Position numbers and translations under genes: made by a program
Shown: positions 17,549-26,330 of the stretch, in pieces
Layout of the letters: every line of letters begins with the position of its first letter
How positions within the stretch are numbered: position 1 is the first letter of the stretch
DNA from: Virgibacillus doumboii
GTDB taxonomy: Bacteria; Bacillota; Bacilli; Bacillales; Amphibacillaceae
NCBI RefSeq assembly: GCF_902806455.1
Contig: NZ_CADCWQ010000001.1
Location: forward strand, 2,976,001-3,040,000
DNA: 64,000 nt
Reading direction: 5' to 3'
Notes under the pieces: generated by a model
The model's database searches: none
What the model was told of the DNA's origin: nothing
The model's input: only the letters and a program-made list of their open reading frames with translations

Positions 17549-18994
17549 ATGTTTGAAAAAGAAACGAAAAGTATTTTTATTGATGGAACGTGGCGCGACG
17601 TAAATTCCGACAAGACGGAAACAATCTACAATCCGGCAACACTCGAACCGATAACCGATGTCGCAAACGGTGGAGCAAATGAAACGACCGAAGCAATCGA
17701 AGCCGCTTCAAAAGCCTTTAAAGTCTGGAGCGGAATGACCGGCCGGGAACGTTCACGAATTTTATACAAGGCACATGAACTAATGATGGATGATGCAGAA
17801 CGTCTCGGGGAAATTTTGACGACGGAGCAGGGTAAACCGCTCAAAGAAGCAATCGGCGAAGTAAAAGGCGCAGCCAACTTCCTGCTGTGGTATGCCGAGG
17901 AAGCAAGCAGAGCATATGGAGAATGGATCCCTTCCTCCATTAAATCCAAGCGCCTGCTTGTCATTCCGCAGCCGGTTGGTGTCGTGGGAGCAATCACTCC
18001 GTGGAACTTCCCGTCATCAATGATTACCCGCAAAATTGGACCGGCACTTGCTGCGGGCTGTACTGTTGTGCTGAAGCCAGCACCGGAAACACCATTGTCG
18101 GCGATTGAAATCGTGAAAATCCTGGAAAAAGCCGGCATGCCAAATGGTGTTGTTAATCTAATTACTGGTGATGCAGAAGCAATTGGAAATACGATGCTGA
18201 AGAGTAAAGATGTCAAACTGATAACCTTTACCGGTTCCACTAAGGTCGGAAAATATCTGATGCGTGAAAGTTCCAACCATGTAAAAAAATTATCGCTTGA
18301 ACTTGGAGGTCATGCTCCGATTATTGTTTTTGATGATGCGGATATAGATAAGGCCGTGTCATTAGCACTTGCCAGCAAATTCAGGAATAACGGCCAGACA
18401 TGTATTTGCGCAAACCGGATCTATGTACATGAATCCGTTCAGGAAGCCTTCAACAAAAAACTGAAAGAAAAAGTCACCGAGCTTAAAGTCGGAGCTGGAA
18501 ACGAGGATGGAACCAAACTCGGTCCATTAATTAACAAGCAGGCATTACAAAAGGTTGAGAAACACCTTGCCGATGCGAAAGCAAACGGTGCGGAAGTCGT
18601 TACTGGCGGTGACAAATGGGATGGCGGACTGGACGGTTATTTCTATCAGCCTACTATTCTGGCTAATGTGACCGATGAAATGCTCATCATGAATGAGGAA
18701 ACATTCGGCCCGCTCATGCCGGTACAGGTTTTCAATGATGAAGACAACGTCATCGACAAAGCAAATGATACCGACTACGGACTTGCAGCATACATTTTCA
18801 CCGAAACTACCAGCCGTGCTATACGTGTATCCGAAAATCTGGAATACGGGATTGTTGGGGTTAACGACGTCTTCCCTGCTGTCGCAGAAGCTCCATTTGG
18901 CGGTATTAAGCAATCGGGTATAGGAAAAGAAGGCGGACACCATGGCATGGATGAATTCATGGAAATGAAATATATATCAATGGGAATAAATTAA
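17549..18994 (+). CDS. gabD: Succinate/glutarate-semialdehyde dehydrogenase (GabD-like)
   Basis: This NAD(P)-dependent aldehyde dehydrogenase of 481 residues matches the GabD group closely: TTEQGKPLKEAIGEV, ITPWNFPSSMITRKIGPALAAGC, LELGGHAPIIVFDDADID and NNGQTCICANR with the catalytic cysteine. GabD enzymes oxidise succinate semialdehyde and often the one-carbon-longer glutarate semialdehyde. There is no GABA aminotransferase nearby. In this operon, next to a CoA-transferase and a glutaryl-CoA-like dehydrogenase, glutarate semialdehyde is the more likely substrate. A strong terminator follows. Confidence 0.9.
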   Translation: MFEKETKSIFIDGTWRDVNSDKTETIYNPATLEPITDVANGGANETTEAIEAASKAFKVWSGMTGRERSRILYKAHELMMDDAERLGEILTTEQGKPLKEAIGEVKGAANFLLWYAEEASRAYGEWIPSSIKSKRLLVIPQPVGVVGAITPWNFPSSMITRKIGPALAAGCTVVLKPAPETPLSAIEIVKILEKAGMPNGVVNLITGDAEAIGNTMLKSKDVKLITFTGSTKVGKYLMRESSNHVKKLSLELGGHAPIIVFDDADIDKAVSLALASKFRNNGQTCICANRIYVHESVQEAFNKKLKEKVTELKVGAGNEDGTKLGPLINKQALQKVEKHLADAKANGAEVVTGGDKWDGGLDGYFYQPTILANVTDEMLIMNEETFGPLMPVQVFNDEDNVIDKANDTDYGLAAYIFTETTSRAIRVSENLEYGIVGVNDVFPAVAEAPFGGIKQSGIGKEGGHHGMDEFMEMKYISMGIN

Positions 18995-19012
18995 AAACGG
19001 AAACAAATAAAT

Positions 19013-19071
19013 AAGTAGTTCAGTTTTAGAGTACATAATTACAAAATGTGCTTTAGACTGAACTACTTTTT
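19013..19071 (+). terminator. Terminator of the glutarate operon
   Basis: The twelve-base stem AAGTAGTTCAGT / ACTGAACTACTT closes a 32-base loop and runs into TTTTT. The rest of 19072-19324 is AT-rich, with no other feature I can name except the ribosome site AAGAGGTG of the next gene. Confidence 0.85.
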
Positions 19072-19324
19072 TCAATAAAGTTTTATACAGTAAATTATAC
19101 AACAAAAGCTATATAGTTAGTGTTGAAAATATGATTGAGTGAAGATTTGTAGTTATGCAGTATTATGATACTTTAAATTATAAAATAACTGCTTCTTCAA
19201 GTAACGGGGCAAAAGACTTCAATAGGAAAAAAATATAATAAATAAATTGAGTATGATCGTATAGAAAGATTTATTTATGAAACCTATATATATTCTAACG
19301 TCTTACAATGTAAGAGGTGATGAT

Positions 19325-19807
19325 ATGAAAAGATGTTTAAGTTTTTTATTTTGTTTAGCAATAGGTTTGACACTTTTAGCAGGATGCGGAGGTAATGGTA
19401 ATTCAGCTGAAACAACTGACTGGGAACCTACAATATATGAAACTGTCAACAACTTTGATGGAGTAACTATGATAGTAAAGAAAGAAACAGTTTCCTCTAC
19501 TGGATTGACGGTAACATTTAAGAATACCTCCGACAAGCAATACACTTACGGCGACCCTTTTTTGTTAGAAAAGAAAATCAAGGGAAGTTGGTATCAAGTC
19601 CCAATTGCACTTGATGATAACTACGGATTTAATGATATTGGTTATGACTTGGCTCCTTCAGATGTCAGCGAATGGACAGTTGATTGGGATTGGCTCTATG
19701 GAAATCTGAAAACTGGTGAATACCGTATAGTGAAAGATGTACTGGATGTTAAAAAACCAGGGGACTATGATACGCACCATTTGGCAGCGAAGTTTACAAT
19801 TGATTAA
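19325..19807 (+). CDS. Lipoprotein with Ig-like domain
   Basis: The 160-residue protein has a lipoprotein signal peptide with the lipobox LLAGC (cysteine at about residue 20), so it is anchored on the outer face of the membrane. The mature part contains MIVKKETVSSTGLTVTFKNTS, a YGDPFLLEKK strand and TGEYRIVKDV, the pattern of the small bacterial Ig-like domain found in Bacillus lipoproteins. The ATG at 19325 is five bases after AAGAGGTG. It is a single gene, AT-richer than the operons around it, and its function is unknown. Confidence 0.75.
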   Translation: MKRCLSFLFCLAIGLTLLAGCGGNGNSAETTDWEPTIYETVNNFDGVTMIVKKETVSSTGLTVTFKNTSDKQYTYGDPFLLEKKIKGSWYQVPIALDDNYGFNDIGYDLAPSDVSEWTVDWDWLYGNLKTGEYRIVKDVLDVKKPGDYDTHHLAAKFTID

Positions 19808-20326
19808 CCAAACAAAATTAGTACATACCAAAGTTTGTGCAAGATTGTACTTAAAATAACGGGCGCAAGAGTTAAACAGGGGGAATAATAAGCTGTATAG
19901 TGGTAGAAGATCCGAAAAATGAAGTGGAGTTATCATACAATGAATTTTACAGACTGGTTTAAGAAAAGGGTCTTTTTGTTTCATTGGAACACATTAAAGT
20001 TCCACGAAGAGTATTAGAAGAAGGTACGTTATAAAATTAGCAGGGATTTTGCTGCTTTACATTTACCACAAGAGAATAAACAACTTACCTTATAAGCCAC
20101 ATTGCACATTATGCAATAATTCATACCTAACCGAAGTAGAAATTCAAGAATTATTATAACAGGAAATCAGCGAGGAACTCATTCTTGGTACAGTATCAGT
20201 GTTTCTTTAGAAAGAAAGTCAAATGATGATATAAATGTTAGTTTGCTTGAAAGGTTCAACTTTCTGGAAAATAATAACTATGTTCATCACGTAAAGAAGT
20301 GCTTTAGCTTAGCTATTTAACAATCA
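19808..20326 (+). other. Gene-free stretch with possible coding remnant
   Basis: No intact gene is seen in these 520 bases. A short open frame ending at 20320 reads SNDDINVSLLERFNFLENNN and a few residues more, and looks like the end of a decayed gene; its upstream part is broken by stops. An LFHWNTLKFHEEY-like frame near 19970-20015 may be another piece. I could not name either. Confidence 0.3.
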
Positions 20327-20328
20327 AT

Positions 20329-20354
20329 CCCCCGCTACATTAATTCAGCGGGGG
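20329..20354. terminator. Bidirectional hairpin between converging operons
   Basis: The stem CCCCCGCT / AGCGGGGG with a ten-base loop lies five bases beyond the DUF3870 stop codon. The flanks are AT-rich but have only short T runs. It probably ends the lysine operon on the minus strand. Confidence 0.7.
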
Positions 20355-20358
20355 AATT

Positions 20359-20676
20359 TTAATTATCATGTTCCATATAATGCTCATACTGCTTATATAA
20401 ATCTTTCAATGCCGATGCAAGTGCATTACCGGCCTTACCCAAATAATGACCCTTCACTTCCTCGACAGGTTTATCAATTCCATCCTGGAGACTATGCCCT
20501 CTTAATAGCTGCTGGACAAAATCTCTTCCGTGTTCTGTTGCTAGTGTACAATTAGCTGTTACAATCACACCGTATTTTTTATCAATTTCAGCTGTTATCG
20601 TTAACGTTTCGTACATACTTTTAGCTGCCATCCCTGAAGGCAGTCTGGCATGCCCGGCAATAAAAACAGTATTCAT
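20359..20676 (-). CDS. DUF3870 domain protein
   Basis: The 105-residue protein starts NTVFIAGHARLPSGMAAKS and has ANCTLATEHGRDFV and EVKGHYLGKAGNALASALKD, which match DUF3870. It is cytoplasmic, with no known activity. It is the last gene of the minus-strand lysine cluster, 21 bp after the IclR regulator, and its conserved GHA.LP and HGRDF motifs suggest a ligand-binding or small catalytic role. DUF3870 genes are often found beside amino acid or organic acid catabolic genes in Firmicutes. A ribosome site AAAGGATCTG precedes the ATG. Confidence 0.8.
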   Translation of the reverse strand: MNTVFIAGHARLPSGMAAKSMYETLTITAEIDKKYGVIVTANCTLATEHGRDFVQQLLRGHSLQDGIDKPVEEVKGHYLGKAGNALASALKDLYKQYEHYMEHDN

Positions 20677-20697
20677 ATTGGTTCAGATCCTTTCCAT

Positions 20698-21468
20698 TTA
20701 AAAGTCCGGTCCGCGATACCCTAATTGCCTTGAAATCGTTTGGGCGGTTTGCTTTGTTTTCTCCTGGTGGAATGTCAGGTTTTCCCCTTCGAAGTGACTG
20801 GAAAGCCCACTCACAGCGAGTGCTGCAATAACCTGATTGCTGTAATCATAGATTGGATACGAAATCCCTGTCGTATCAGCATCCTGCTCCCCGACACTAT
20901 ATGCGTACCCGTCCTGATAAATCGTGTTAAGCTGCTCTAGTAATTGCTCTTTATCAATCGGTTCATGGTCACCTAATCGGTACAACTTGGAATCACCCAA
21001 CACTTTCTCCTGCCGTTCACGAGACATGTGGGCAAGCAGCATTTTCGGCCCTGATCCCGCATAAAGCGGCGAACTCTTGCCAACTCTTGTATATAATCTT
21101 AACGCTCTTGAACTGTCCACTTTTTCAATATATGTAGCCTCATCCAGGTTGGCAATTACCAGGTGAATCACCTCATTAATTTCTTCAGCCAGCTGTTCCA
21201 TATATGGAAGTGCAACGGTTCTGATTTCCAGCTGATCGGAAACAATCTGTCCCAACTCTAATAATTTCAACCCTAACCGGTACCTGCTGTCATGTTCGTT
21301 TTCCTTCGTTTTATAAAGAAAATCACAAGACTCCAAAGCCGATAACAGTCTGTATGCAGTAGGCTTCGGGATTCCCGCCTTAATAGCAATTTCTTTTAAT
21401 GTCAGTTCCGGGGTTTCGATGGTAAAAAAATTTAATAGATTCAATGCTTTGATTACACTTTGATTCAT
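20698..21468 (-). CDS. IclR-family transcriptional regulator
   Basis: The protein has an N-terminal winged helix-turn-helix (SVIKALNLLNFF, LKEIAIKAGIPKPTAYRLLSALE) and a C-terminal IclR effector domain with YAGSGPKMLLAHMS and DADTTGISYPIYDYSNQVIAALAVSG. Length 256 is normal. IclR proteins usually respond to an aromatic or organic acid and control neighbouring catabolic operons. Its position inside the lysine cluster, between the lysine dehydrogenase and DUF3870 genes, makes it the likely regulator of that cluster, with 2-aminoadipate, 2-oxoadipate or glutarate as possible ligands. Confidence 0.92.
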   Translation of the reverse strand: MNQSVIKALNLLNFFTIETPELTLKEIAIKAGIPKPTAYRLLSALESCDFLYKTKENEHDSRYRLGLKLLELGQIVSDQLEIRTVALPYMEQLAEEINEVIHLVIANLDEATYIEKVDSSRALRLYTRVGKSSPLYAGSGPKMLLAHMSRERQEKVLGDSKLYRLGDHEPIDKEQLLEQLNTIYQDGYAYSVGEQDADTTGISYPIYDYSNQVIAALAVSGLSSHFEGENLTFHQEKTKQTAQTISRQLGYRGPDF

Positions 21469-21493
21469 TGCGATAACTCCTTGGATAAGACGC

Positions 21494-21547
21494 GGGTATA
21501 GGGCCTATTGTCACACCGCATCGCGTGAGACAATGACCCTGTCCCCC
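21494..21547. repeat. REP-like palindrome between lysine dehydrogenase and iclR
   Basis: ATTGTCACAC (21507-21516) pairs with GTGAGACAAT (21525-21534) around an eight-base loop, with one A-A mismatch. Flanking GGG/CCC blocks extend the symmetry. It resembles the GGGGACAG...CTGTCCCC palindromes common in Bacillaceae genomes. It could also serve as an operator for the IclR regulator. Confidence 0.55.
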
Positions 21548-21551
21548 CCTC

Positions 21552-22724
21552 CTAAATGTTTACATGTTCTTTTTCGGTACTTCCTGATTCCAGGATATTC
21601 ACGCCTCTTTTAGCCATTTCCTTCATGTAGACTTCACCTGGAACACATTGCTCCGGCGGGTAGACACCCCGCTTTGTTATTGTGCCATTTCCGATCATTT
21701 GCGCAACCGCTGAAATGGTGTTGGCTGTTGCACGTGCCATTGCAGTTACATTTGTTTCCCTGTCTTTATAGGTTGTCATTTCATACTCGTATGTTTTTGG
21801 CTGACCGTCTTTTTCACCGGTAACCTTTACCCTTAACAGTACCGCGTCATCCTTATCCTTTAGATCGACAATCGGATCAAGAACTTTTAACAGTACTTCT
21901 CTAGGGTTTATTTTTTGCCCTTTTACATCAACCTCATAATCCATCCGGGTTAAGTTAAGATCAACGAGAAGCTTGAACTTTTCCGCATGGCCCGGATAGC
22001 GGATTGTTTTATATTCCAATGTATCTACATTCGGATAGGAAATCGGCAGTGTTGATGTTCCTCCCGACGTATGAAAGGCCTCCAAAGGTCCGAATTTCTC
22101 AAAATGAATGCGCTCAACCTCGGTTAAGGCCTCGATTTCCTGTTTAACCCCATTACGGATAATCAATGCCGGGTCTGTATAGTGATCAAATACACCCTCC
22201 ATGGAAAAAACATGATTGTATTCAAACGGCGGTTCCGGTCTTACCGGAATTCCCCCTACATATATTTTGATTTCTTCCAATTCGTCCAGTTTACTTGCGC
22301 CGTGTCCGGAAAGAATATTAATCATTCCCGGTGCAACACCCAAGTCAGGAATCAGCGTTACTCCAGCAGCCTGTGCATCGTCTTTCAGGGCAAGCACTTT
22401 ATCGGTAATATGCCCGATATGACCGCCCAAGTCGACTGAATTGACCCCTACCTGGATTGCTGTTTTGGCAACTATCTCATTGAATGAGTAAAATAACGCG
22501 TTAATAATCACATCAAACTGCTGCATATAACCGGCCAGTTCCTGTTCATCGCTGGCATTTACCTGATAGGCTTTTAGTTTAGAAGAATTTAACTGATCAC
22601 AAACCTGTTGCGCTCTTTCCAAATCTATATCGGCCAGGCCGACAGCTGTCACACCTTCACTTCCTGCCAGATCTCGTGCTGCTTCTTTCCCCATTAATCC
22701 AGATCCTAATACACCTATTTTCAT
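21552..22724 (-). CDS. lysDH: L-lysine 6-dehydrogenase (saccharopine dehydrogenase fold)
   Basis: The 390-residue protein begins with a Rossmann motif ([17 protein letters not shown]) and has [60 protein letters not shown] and [10 protein letters not shown]. These blocks and the C-terminal [14 protein letters not shown] agree with what I know of the Geobacillus stearothermophilus enzyme, which oxidatively deaminates lysine at the epsilon position to allysine (2-aminoadipate 6-semialdehyde) with NAD. True saccharopine dehydrogenases differ in these regions. It is followed by iclR and preceded, beyond a repeat, by the matching aldehyde dehydrogenase. Confidence 0.9.
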   Translation of the reverse strand: MKIGVLGSGLMGKEAARDLAGSEGVTAVGLADIDLERAQQVCDQLNSSKLKAYQVNASDEQELAGYMQQFDVIINALFYSFNEIVAKTAIQVGVNSVDLGGHIGHITDKVLALKDDAQAAGVTLIPDLGVAPGMINILSGHGASKLDELEEIKIYVGGIPVRPEPPFEYNHVFSMEGVFDHYTDPALIIRNGVKQEIEALTEVERIHFEKFGPLEAFHTSGGTSTLPISYPNVDTLEYKTIRYPGHAEKFKLLVDLNLTRMDYEVDVKGQKINPREVLLKVLDPIVDLKDKDDAVLLRVKVTGEKDGQPKTYEYEMTTYKDRETNVTAMARATANTISAVAQMIGNGTITKRGVYPPEQCVPGEVYMKEMAKRGVNILESGSTEKEHVNI

Positions 22725-22834
22725 ATAGTTTACACTCCCTGTAAATTAAATTTTTTCTATATAACTAACTCCTTTTTAGGATATTTGTCCTTTTATTCCT
22801 ATGGCTGTTCGTCTGGATTGTTGTTTTCTAACCC

Positions 22835-23010
22835 GCAGCCAGTATACACTTCGCTTTCACACCTCCGGGTACCAAGGCGACATCTGCTCAAAAGTACGTT
22901 TTCGCAGTGTCTTCTTAGCCGGGGGCGGCTGGTGAGCCCTCTTCGTGCTTACGCACTCAGTGGTCTCACCGATACCTTAGCTCCCCCAGGAGTCTACGTG
23001 TATACTGGCT
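22835..23010 (-). repeat. MITE-like repeat (copy 2), inside the lysine operon
   Basis: Reading on the minus strand this is a copy of the repeat at 34338 and 43139: TATACACGTAGACTCCTGGG, GGTGAGACC-type blocks, GAAGACACTGCGAAAACGTA, GCAGATGTCGCCTTGGTACC, then GGAGGTGTGAAAGCGAAGTG. It fills most of the 399-bp gap between the aldehyde dehydrogenase and lysine dehydrogenase genes. No terminator-like T run is seen, so transcription may pass through it. Confidence 0.85.
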
Positions 23011-23123
23011 GCTTATATTATCTTTTTACATCTTTTAAAACAGCAAATCTTTTCATGGGATGAGATACCGCCCTGCCACCCAACCCTTACAAAAACAGCC
23101 TTTCCTGATTATTTATCAATCTA

Positions 23124-24617
23124 TCAAACATCAATCTGCGCCCGTTGCAGTTTACCGCTGTAGTCGACATACACTGCTTTCCATTCGGTAAACACATCAA
23201 GTGCCTGCACGCCGGAGTCGCGGTGTCCGTTACCTGTTCCTTTTGTGCCGCCGAATGGCAAGTGAATCTCGGCTCCGGTTGTTCCTGCGTTTACGTAAAC
23301 AATTCCTGTATCCAGATCACGCTGTGCCTTGAACACACGGTTGGCATCCGTTGTGAAAATCGAGCTTGATAATCCGAATGTCACACCGTTATTCACTTCG
23401 ATTGCTTCCTCAAAACTTTTAACCGGAATCAGTGAAACGACAGGTCCAAAGATTTCTTCCTGCGAGATACGCATTTCCGATGTACAATCCGTAAACAACG
23501 TCGGAGCAAAATAATGCCCTTTTGCAAGATCACCTTCATCCATCACATATCCGCCGGCAAGCATTTTGGCTCCTTCTTCTTTTCCGATCTGGATATATTT
23601 TTTAATTTTATCGAGACCGCCTTCATTAATGATTGGTCCCACCTTAATGGACTCATCTAAACCATCACCGATTGTCAGTTTCTCCATTTCGACAAGCAGC
23701 CGCTCTTCCAATCGTTCTTTCACATCTTCATGGACGATGACCCTGCTTGCCGCGGTACAGCGCTGACCGCTTGTACCGAATGCACTCCAGAGAATCCCTT
23801 CCACAGCCAAATCCAGATCAGCATCATCCATCACGATAATAGCGTTTTTACCGCCCATCTCAAGGGATACCTTTTTCAACTGTTTGCCGCACTCACCGGC
23901 AATATTGCGTCCTGTATCATTTGATCCGGTAAATGAAATAACCCGGATAGCGTCATGATGAACCATCGCATCCCCAACGGCGGACCCTTTACCGAAAACA
24001 ACATTCAATACACCTTTTGGCAATCCTGCCTCTTCAAAAATCTTCGCAAGTTCATGTGCCATTATCGGTGTCTCAGTTGCCGGCTTCCAAATAACTGCAT
24101 TACCTGCAACAATCGCCGGGAATGACTTCCATGTTGCAATGGCAATCGGGAAGTTCCATGGTGTAATGATTCCAACAACACCAACCGGGCAGCGCTGGCT
24201 CATGGAAAATTTATTTGGCAATTCTGCCGGTGTTGTGTGTCCAAACATACGACGGCCCTCACCAGCCATGTAAAAGGCCATATCGATCCCTTCCTGTACT
24301 TCACCGCGTGCCTCTTCAAGCACCTTTCCATTTTCCATCGTCAACAACCGTGAAAGTCGCTCTTTGCGGTCTTTCATCATCTGGCCGACTTTCAGTAATA
24401 CTTCGGCTCGTTGTGGCGCCGGTACCAGTGCCCATTCTTTTTGAGCTTTTTTGGCAGCCTCAACTGCAGTATTAACATCTTCACTGCCAGACAGCGGAAC
24501 ATCGACAATTGTTTCTCCATTTGCCGGATTTACGACTGCTGCGGACTCCGATACATCTACCCAATCACCGTTTATAAAGTTTTTAAGCTTTTCTGTCTTG
24601 AGTAAGCTTTGAGCCAT
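23124..24617 (-). CDS. Aldehyde dehydrogenase, probable 2-aminoadipate semialdehyde dehydrogenase (ALDH7-like)
   Basis: The 497-residue protein has ITPWNFPIAIATWK, the general base Glu253 in SLEMGGKNA and catalytic Cys287 in GTSGQRCTAASR. Near the end it has NAGTTGAEIHLPFGGTKGTGNGHRDSG-type sequence; the GAEI followed by FGG is the substrate-binding signature of ALDH7/antiquitin, the enzyme that oxidises 2-aminoadipate semialdehyde in lysine breakdown. It is next to a lysine 6-dehydrogenase, which makes exactly this semialdehyde. A good ribosome site (TAGGAGGT) precedes the ATG, and the ThDP enzyme gene ends 42 bp upstream. Confidence 0.88.
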   Translation of the reverse strand: MAQSLLKTEKLKNFINGDWVDVSESAAVVNPANGETIVDVPLSGSEDVNTAVEAAKKAQKEWALVPAPQRAEVLLKVGQMMKDRKERLSRLLTMENGKVLEEARGEVQEGIDMAFYMAGEGRRMFGHTTPAELPNKFSMSQRCPVGVVGIITPWNFPIAIATWKSFPAIVAGNAVIWKPATETPIMAHELAKIFEEAGLPKGVLNVVFGKGSAVGDAMVHHDAIRVISFTGSNDTGRNIAGECGKQLKKVSLEMGGKNAIIVMDDADLDLAVEGILWSAFGTSGQRCTAASRVIVHEDVKERLEERLLVEMEKLTIGDGLDESIKVGPIINEGGLDKIKKYIQIGKEEGAKMLAGGYVMDEGDLAKGHYFAPTLFTDCTSEMRISQEEIFGPVVSLIPVKSFEEAIEVNNGVTFGLSSSIFTTDANRVFKAQRDLDTGIVYVNAGTTGAEIHLPFGGTKGTGNGHRDSGVQALDVFTEWKAVYVDYSGKLQRAQIDV

Positions 24618-24659
24618 AATAAATACCTCCTAAAAAATTTATGTTAAATAATGTCTAAA

Positions 24660-26330
24660 CTATTTAGTGGCACGATTACGCAAATCTGTAATCGTGGATG
24701 ATACGGAAATCTGTTCTTTCTCGGTTAAAATCTCAATGACAGCAGGCCGGTTGTTTTGCAATGCCATTTTGAAAGCTTCCGCAAATTCATCAGCAGTTTC
24801 TACCTGATAGCCATCCGCACCAACGCTTATAGCCAATTGTTTAAATGAAACACTTCCGAGGTCAGTTGCGACAACTTTCTCAGGATAATGGATTTCCTGA
24901 TGCATGCGAATGGTTCCATACATTTGATTGTTAAATACGAGGCAAATTACCGGAATGTTATATCTTACTGCTGTTTCCAGTTCCTGTGCGGTCATCATGA
25001 ACCCGCCATCTCCGGACAGGGAAACTACCTTTTTTTCGGGATGTGCCAGTTTTGCTCCAAGTGCTGCTGGCATTCCATATCCCATCGCCCCCGATGTTGG
25101 CCCGACATACGTATGCTTTTCTTTAAACGGATAAAATGCATGGAGCCAGCCGGCAAAGTTTCCTGCATCATTTGTCAGCAGGGCATCATTGGACAATGTT
25201 CTTTCCATCAATGCCATAATATGCTTGTTGATGACATCATTATGCGAAACATTGAGACTGCTGATATTTTCATAGGCATGATGCCGCTCCTTTACCCAGC
25301 TATCCCATGTACATGTAACATTCATCTGACGCAACGCATGTAACGCTTCACCTATATCAGCTACAATCCCAATGTCGGGCGCATAAACTTTACCGATGGT
25401 TTCATAGCAGATATCGATATGGATCAGTTTCTGTTCTGATGAAATAAGCTTATAATCCTGTGTTGTTACTTCCGATAGCCGTGTACCAAGCGCTAAAATC
25501 ACATCAGCATCTTCCGCTGTTTTTAAAATTTCTTTATTTGTCCCAAGACCAAGGTGCCCGACATACAGTGGGTGATCATTTGGAAAAGAGTCATGCCTTC
25601 GAAAAGCCGCCATTACCGGTAAAGAGTACTTTTCTGCAAACGCCAGAAGACTTTCCTCCGCCTGCGAACTTTTGATTCCGCCTCCCGCAATAATTAACGG
25701 CTTCTTAGCTGTCGAAAGCAACTCTTCCACAGCAGCTGCTTCTTGCCGGGATGGCGCAGGTCGCGGCTTAACTGTAGCCGGCCCAAACTCCATTTCGGCT
25801 TCAACCGATAAAACATCTTCCGGCAATGATATGACTACCGGCCCCGGCCTTCCCGTCTGTGCAATCCGAAATGCACGCTGGACAAGTTCAGGCATTCGCT
25901 CCGGTTCATTAACTTCCACTGCCCACTTGGCAATGTGCTTAAAATATTGGTCCAGATCAACTTCCTGAAACCCTTCTCGACCCCGGAACTTGCTATGTAC
26001 CTGCCCTAACAAAACTACCATTGGTGTGGAATCCTGGTAGGCTGTATGGACGCCGATTGATAGATTGGCAGCACCAACCCCGCGGGTAGCAAGCACTACT
26101 CCAGGCTTCAGTGATGACTTTGCATAAGCTTCCGCCATAAAGGCCGCACCGCTTTCGTGCCTTGCTGAGATAACGTGGATGTTCGCTTCATCATAAAGGG
26201 CGTCCAATACGGGCAAATAACTTTCACCGGGAACACAAAACACGTCCTTTATCCCCTCAATGTTTATACATTCCACGATGGCCTGTGCTGCGGTCAGTGT
26301 CTTAGCTGTTCGTGCTGTCACAGTTGTCAT
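24660..26330 (-). CDS. Thiamine-diphosphate enzyme, acetolactate-synthase fold; candidate 2-oxoadipate decarboxylase
   Basis: The 556-residue protein has the three ThDP-enzyme domains. Glu59 in SARHESGAAFMAEAYAK activates the cofactor, and GDG at residues 440-442 with NN at 467-468 binds magnesium and diphosphate. It is annotated by similarity as acetolactate synthase, but there is no small subunit and no ilv gene nearby. It starts directly after the aminotransferase stop, with AAGGAGGTGG inside that gene, so the two are translationally coupled. In a lysine operon the natural job is non-oxidative decarboxylation of 2-oxoadipate to glutarate semialdehyde. That role is an inference from context. 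Confidence 0.85.
   Translation of the reverse strand: MTTVTARTAKTLTAAQAIVECINIEGIKDVFCVPGESYLPVLDALYDEANIHVISARHESGAAFMAEAYAKSSLKPGVVLATRGVGAANLSIGVHTAYQDSTPMVVLLGQVHSKFRGREGFQEVDLDQYFKHIAKWAVEVNEPERMPELVQRAFRIAQTGRPGPVVISLPEDVLSVEAEMEFGPATVKPRPAPSRQEAAAVEELLSTAKKPLIIAGGGIKSSQAEESLLAFAEKYSLPVMAAFRRHDSFPNDHPLYVGHLGLGTNKEILKTAEDADVILALGTRLSEVTTQDYKLISSEQKLIHIDICYETIGKVYAPDIGIVADIGEALHALRQMNVTCTWDSWVKERHHAYENISSLNVSHNDVINKHIMALMERTLSNDALLTNDAGNFAGWLHAFYPFKEKHTYVGPTSGAMGYGMPAALGAKLAHPEKKVVSLSGDGGFMMTAQELETAVRYNIPVICLVFNNQMYGTIRMHQEIHYPEKVVATDLGSVSFKQLAISVGADGYQVETADEFAEAFKMALQNNRPAVIEILTEKEQISVSSTITDLRNRATK

Noticed and set aside
15165..18994. Reading this operon as GABA or carnitine degradation
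   Set aside because: No GABA aminotransferase or carnitine gene is present, and the acyl-CoA dehydrogenase has a dicarboxylate-type arginine; glutarate fits better.
24660..26330. Acetolactate synthase for valine or acetoin synthesis
   Set aside because: No small subunit, ilvC or alsD is nearby and the gene is embedded in a lysine catabolic operon; not excluded biochemically.
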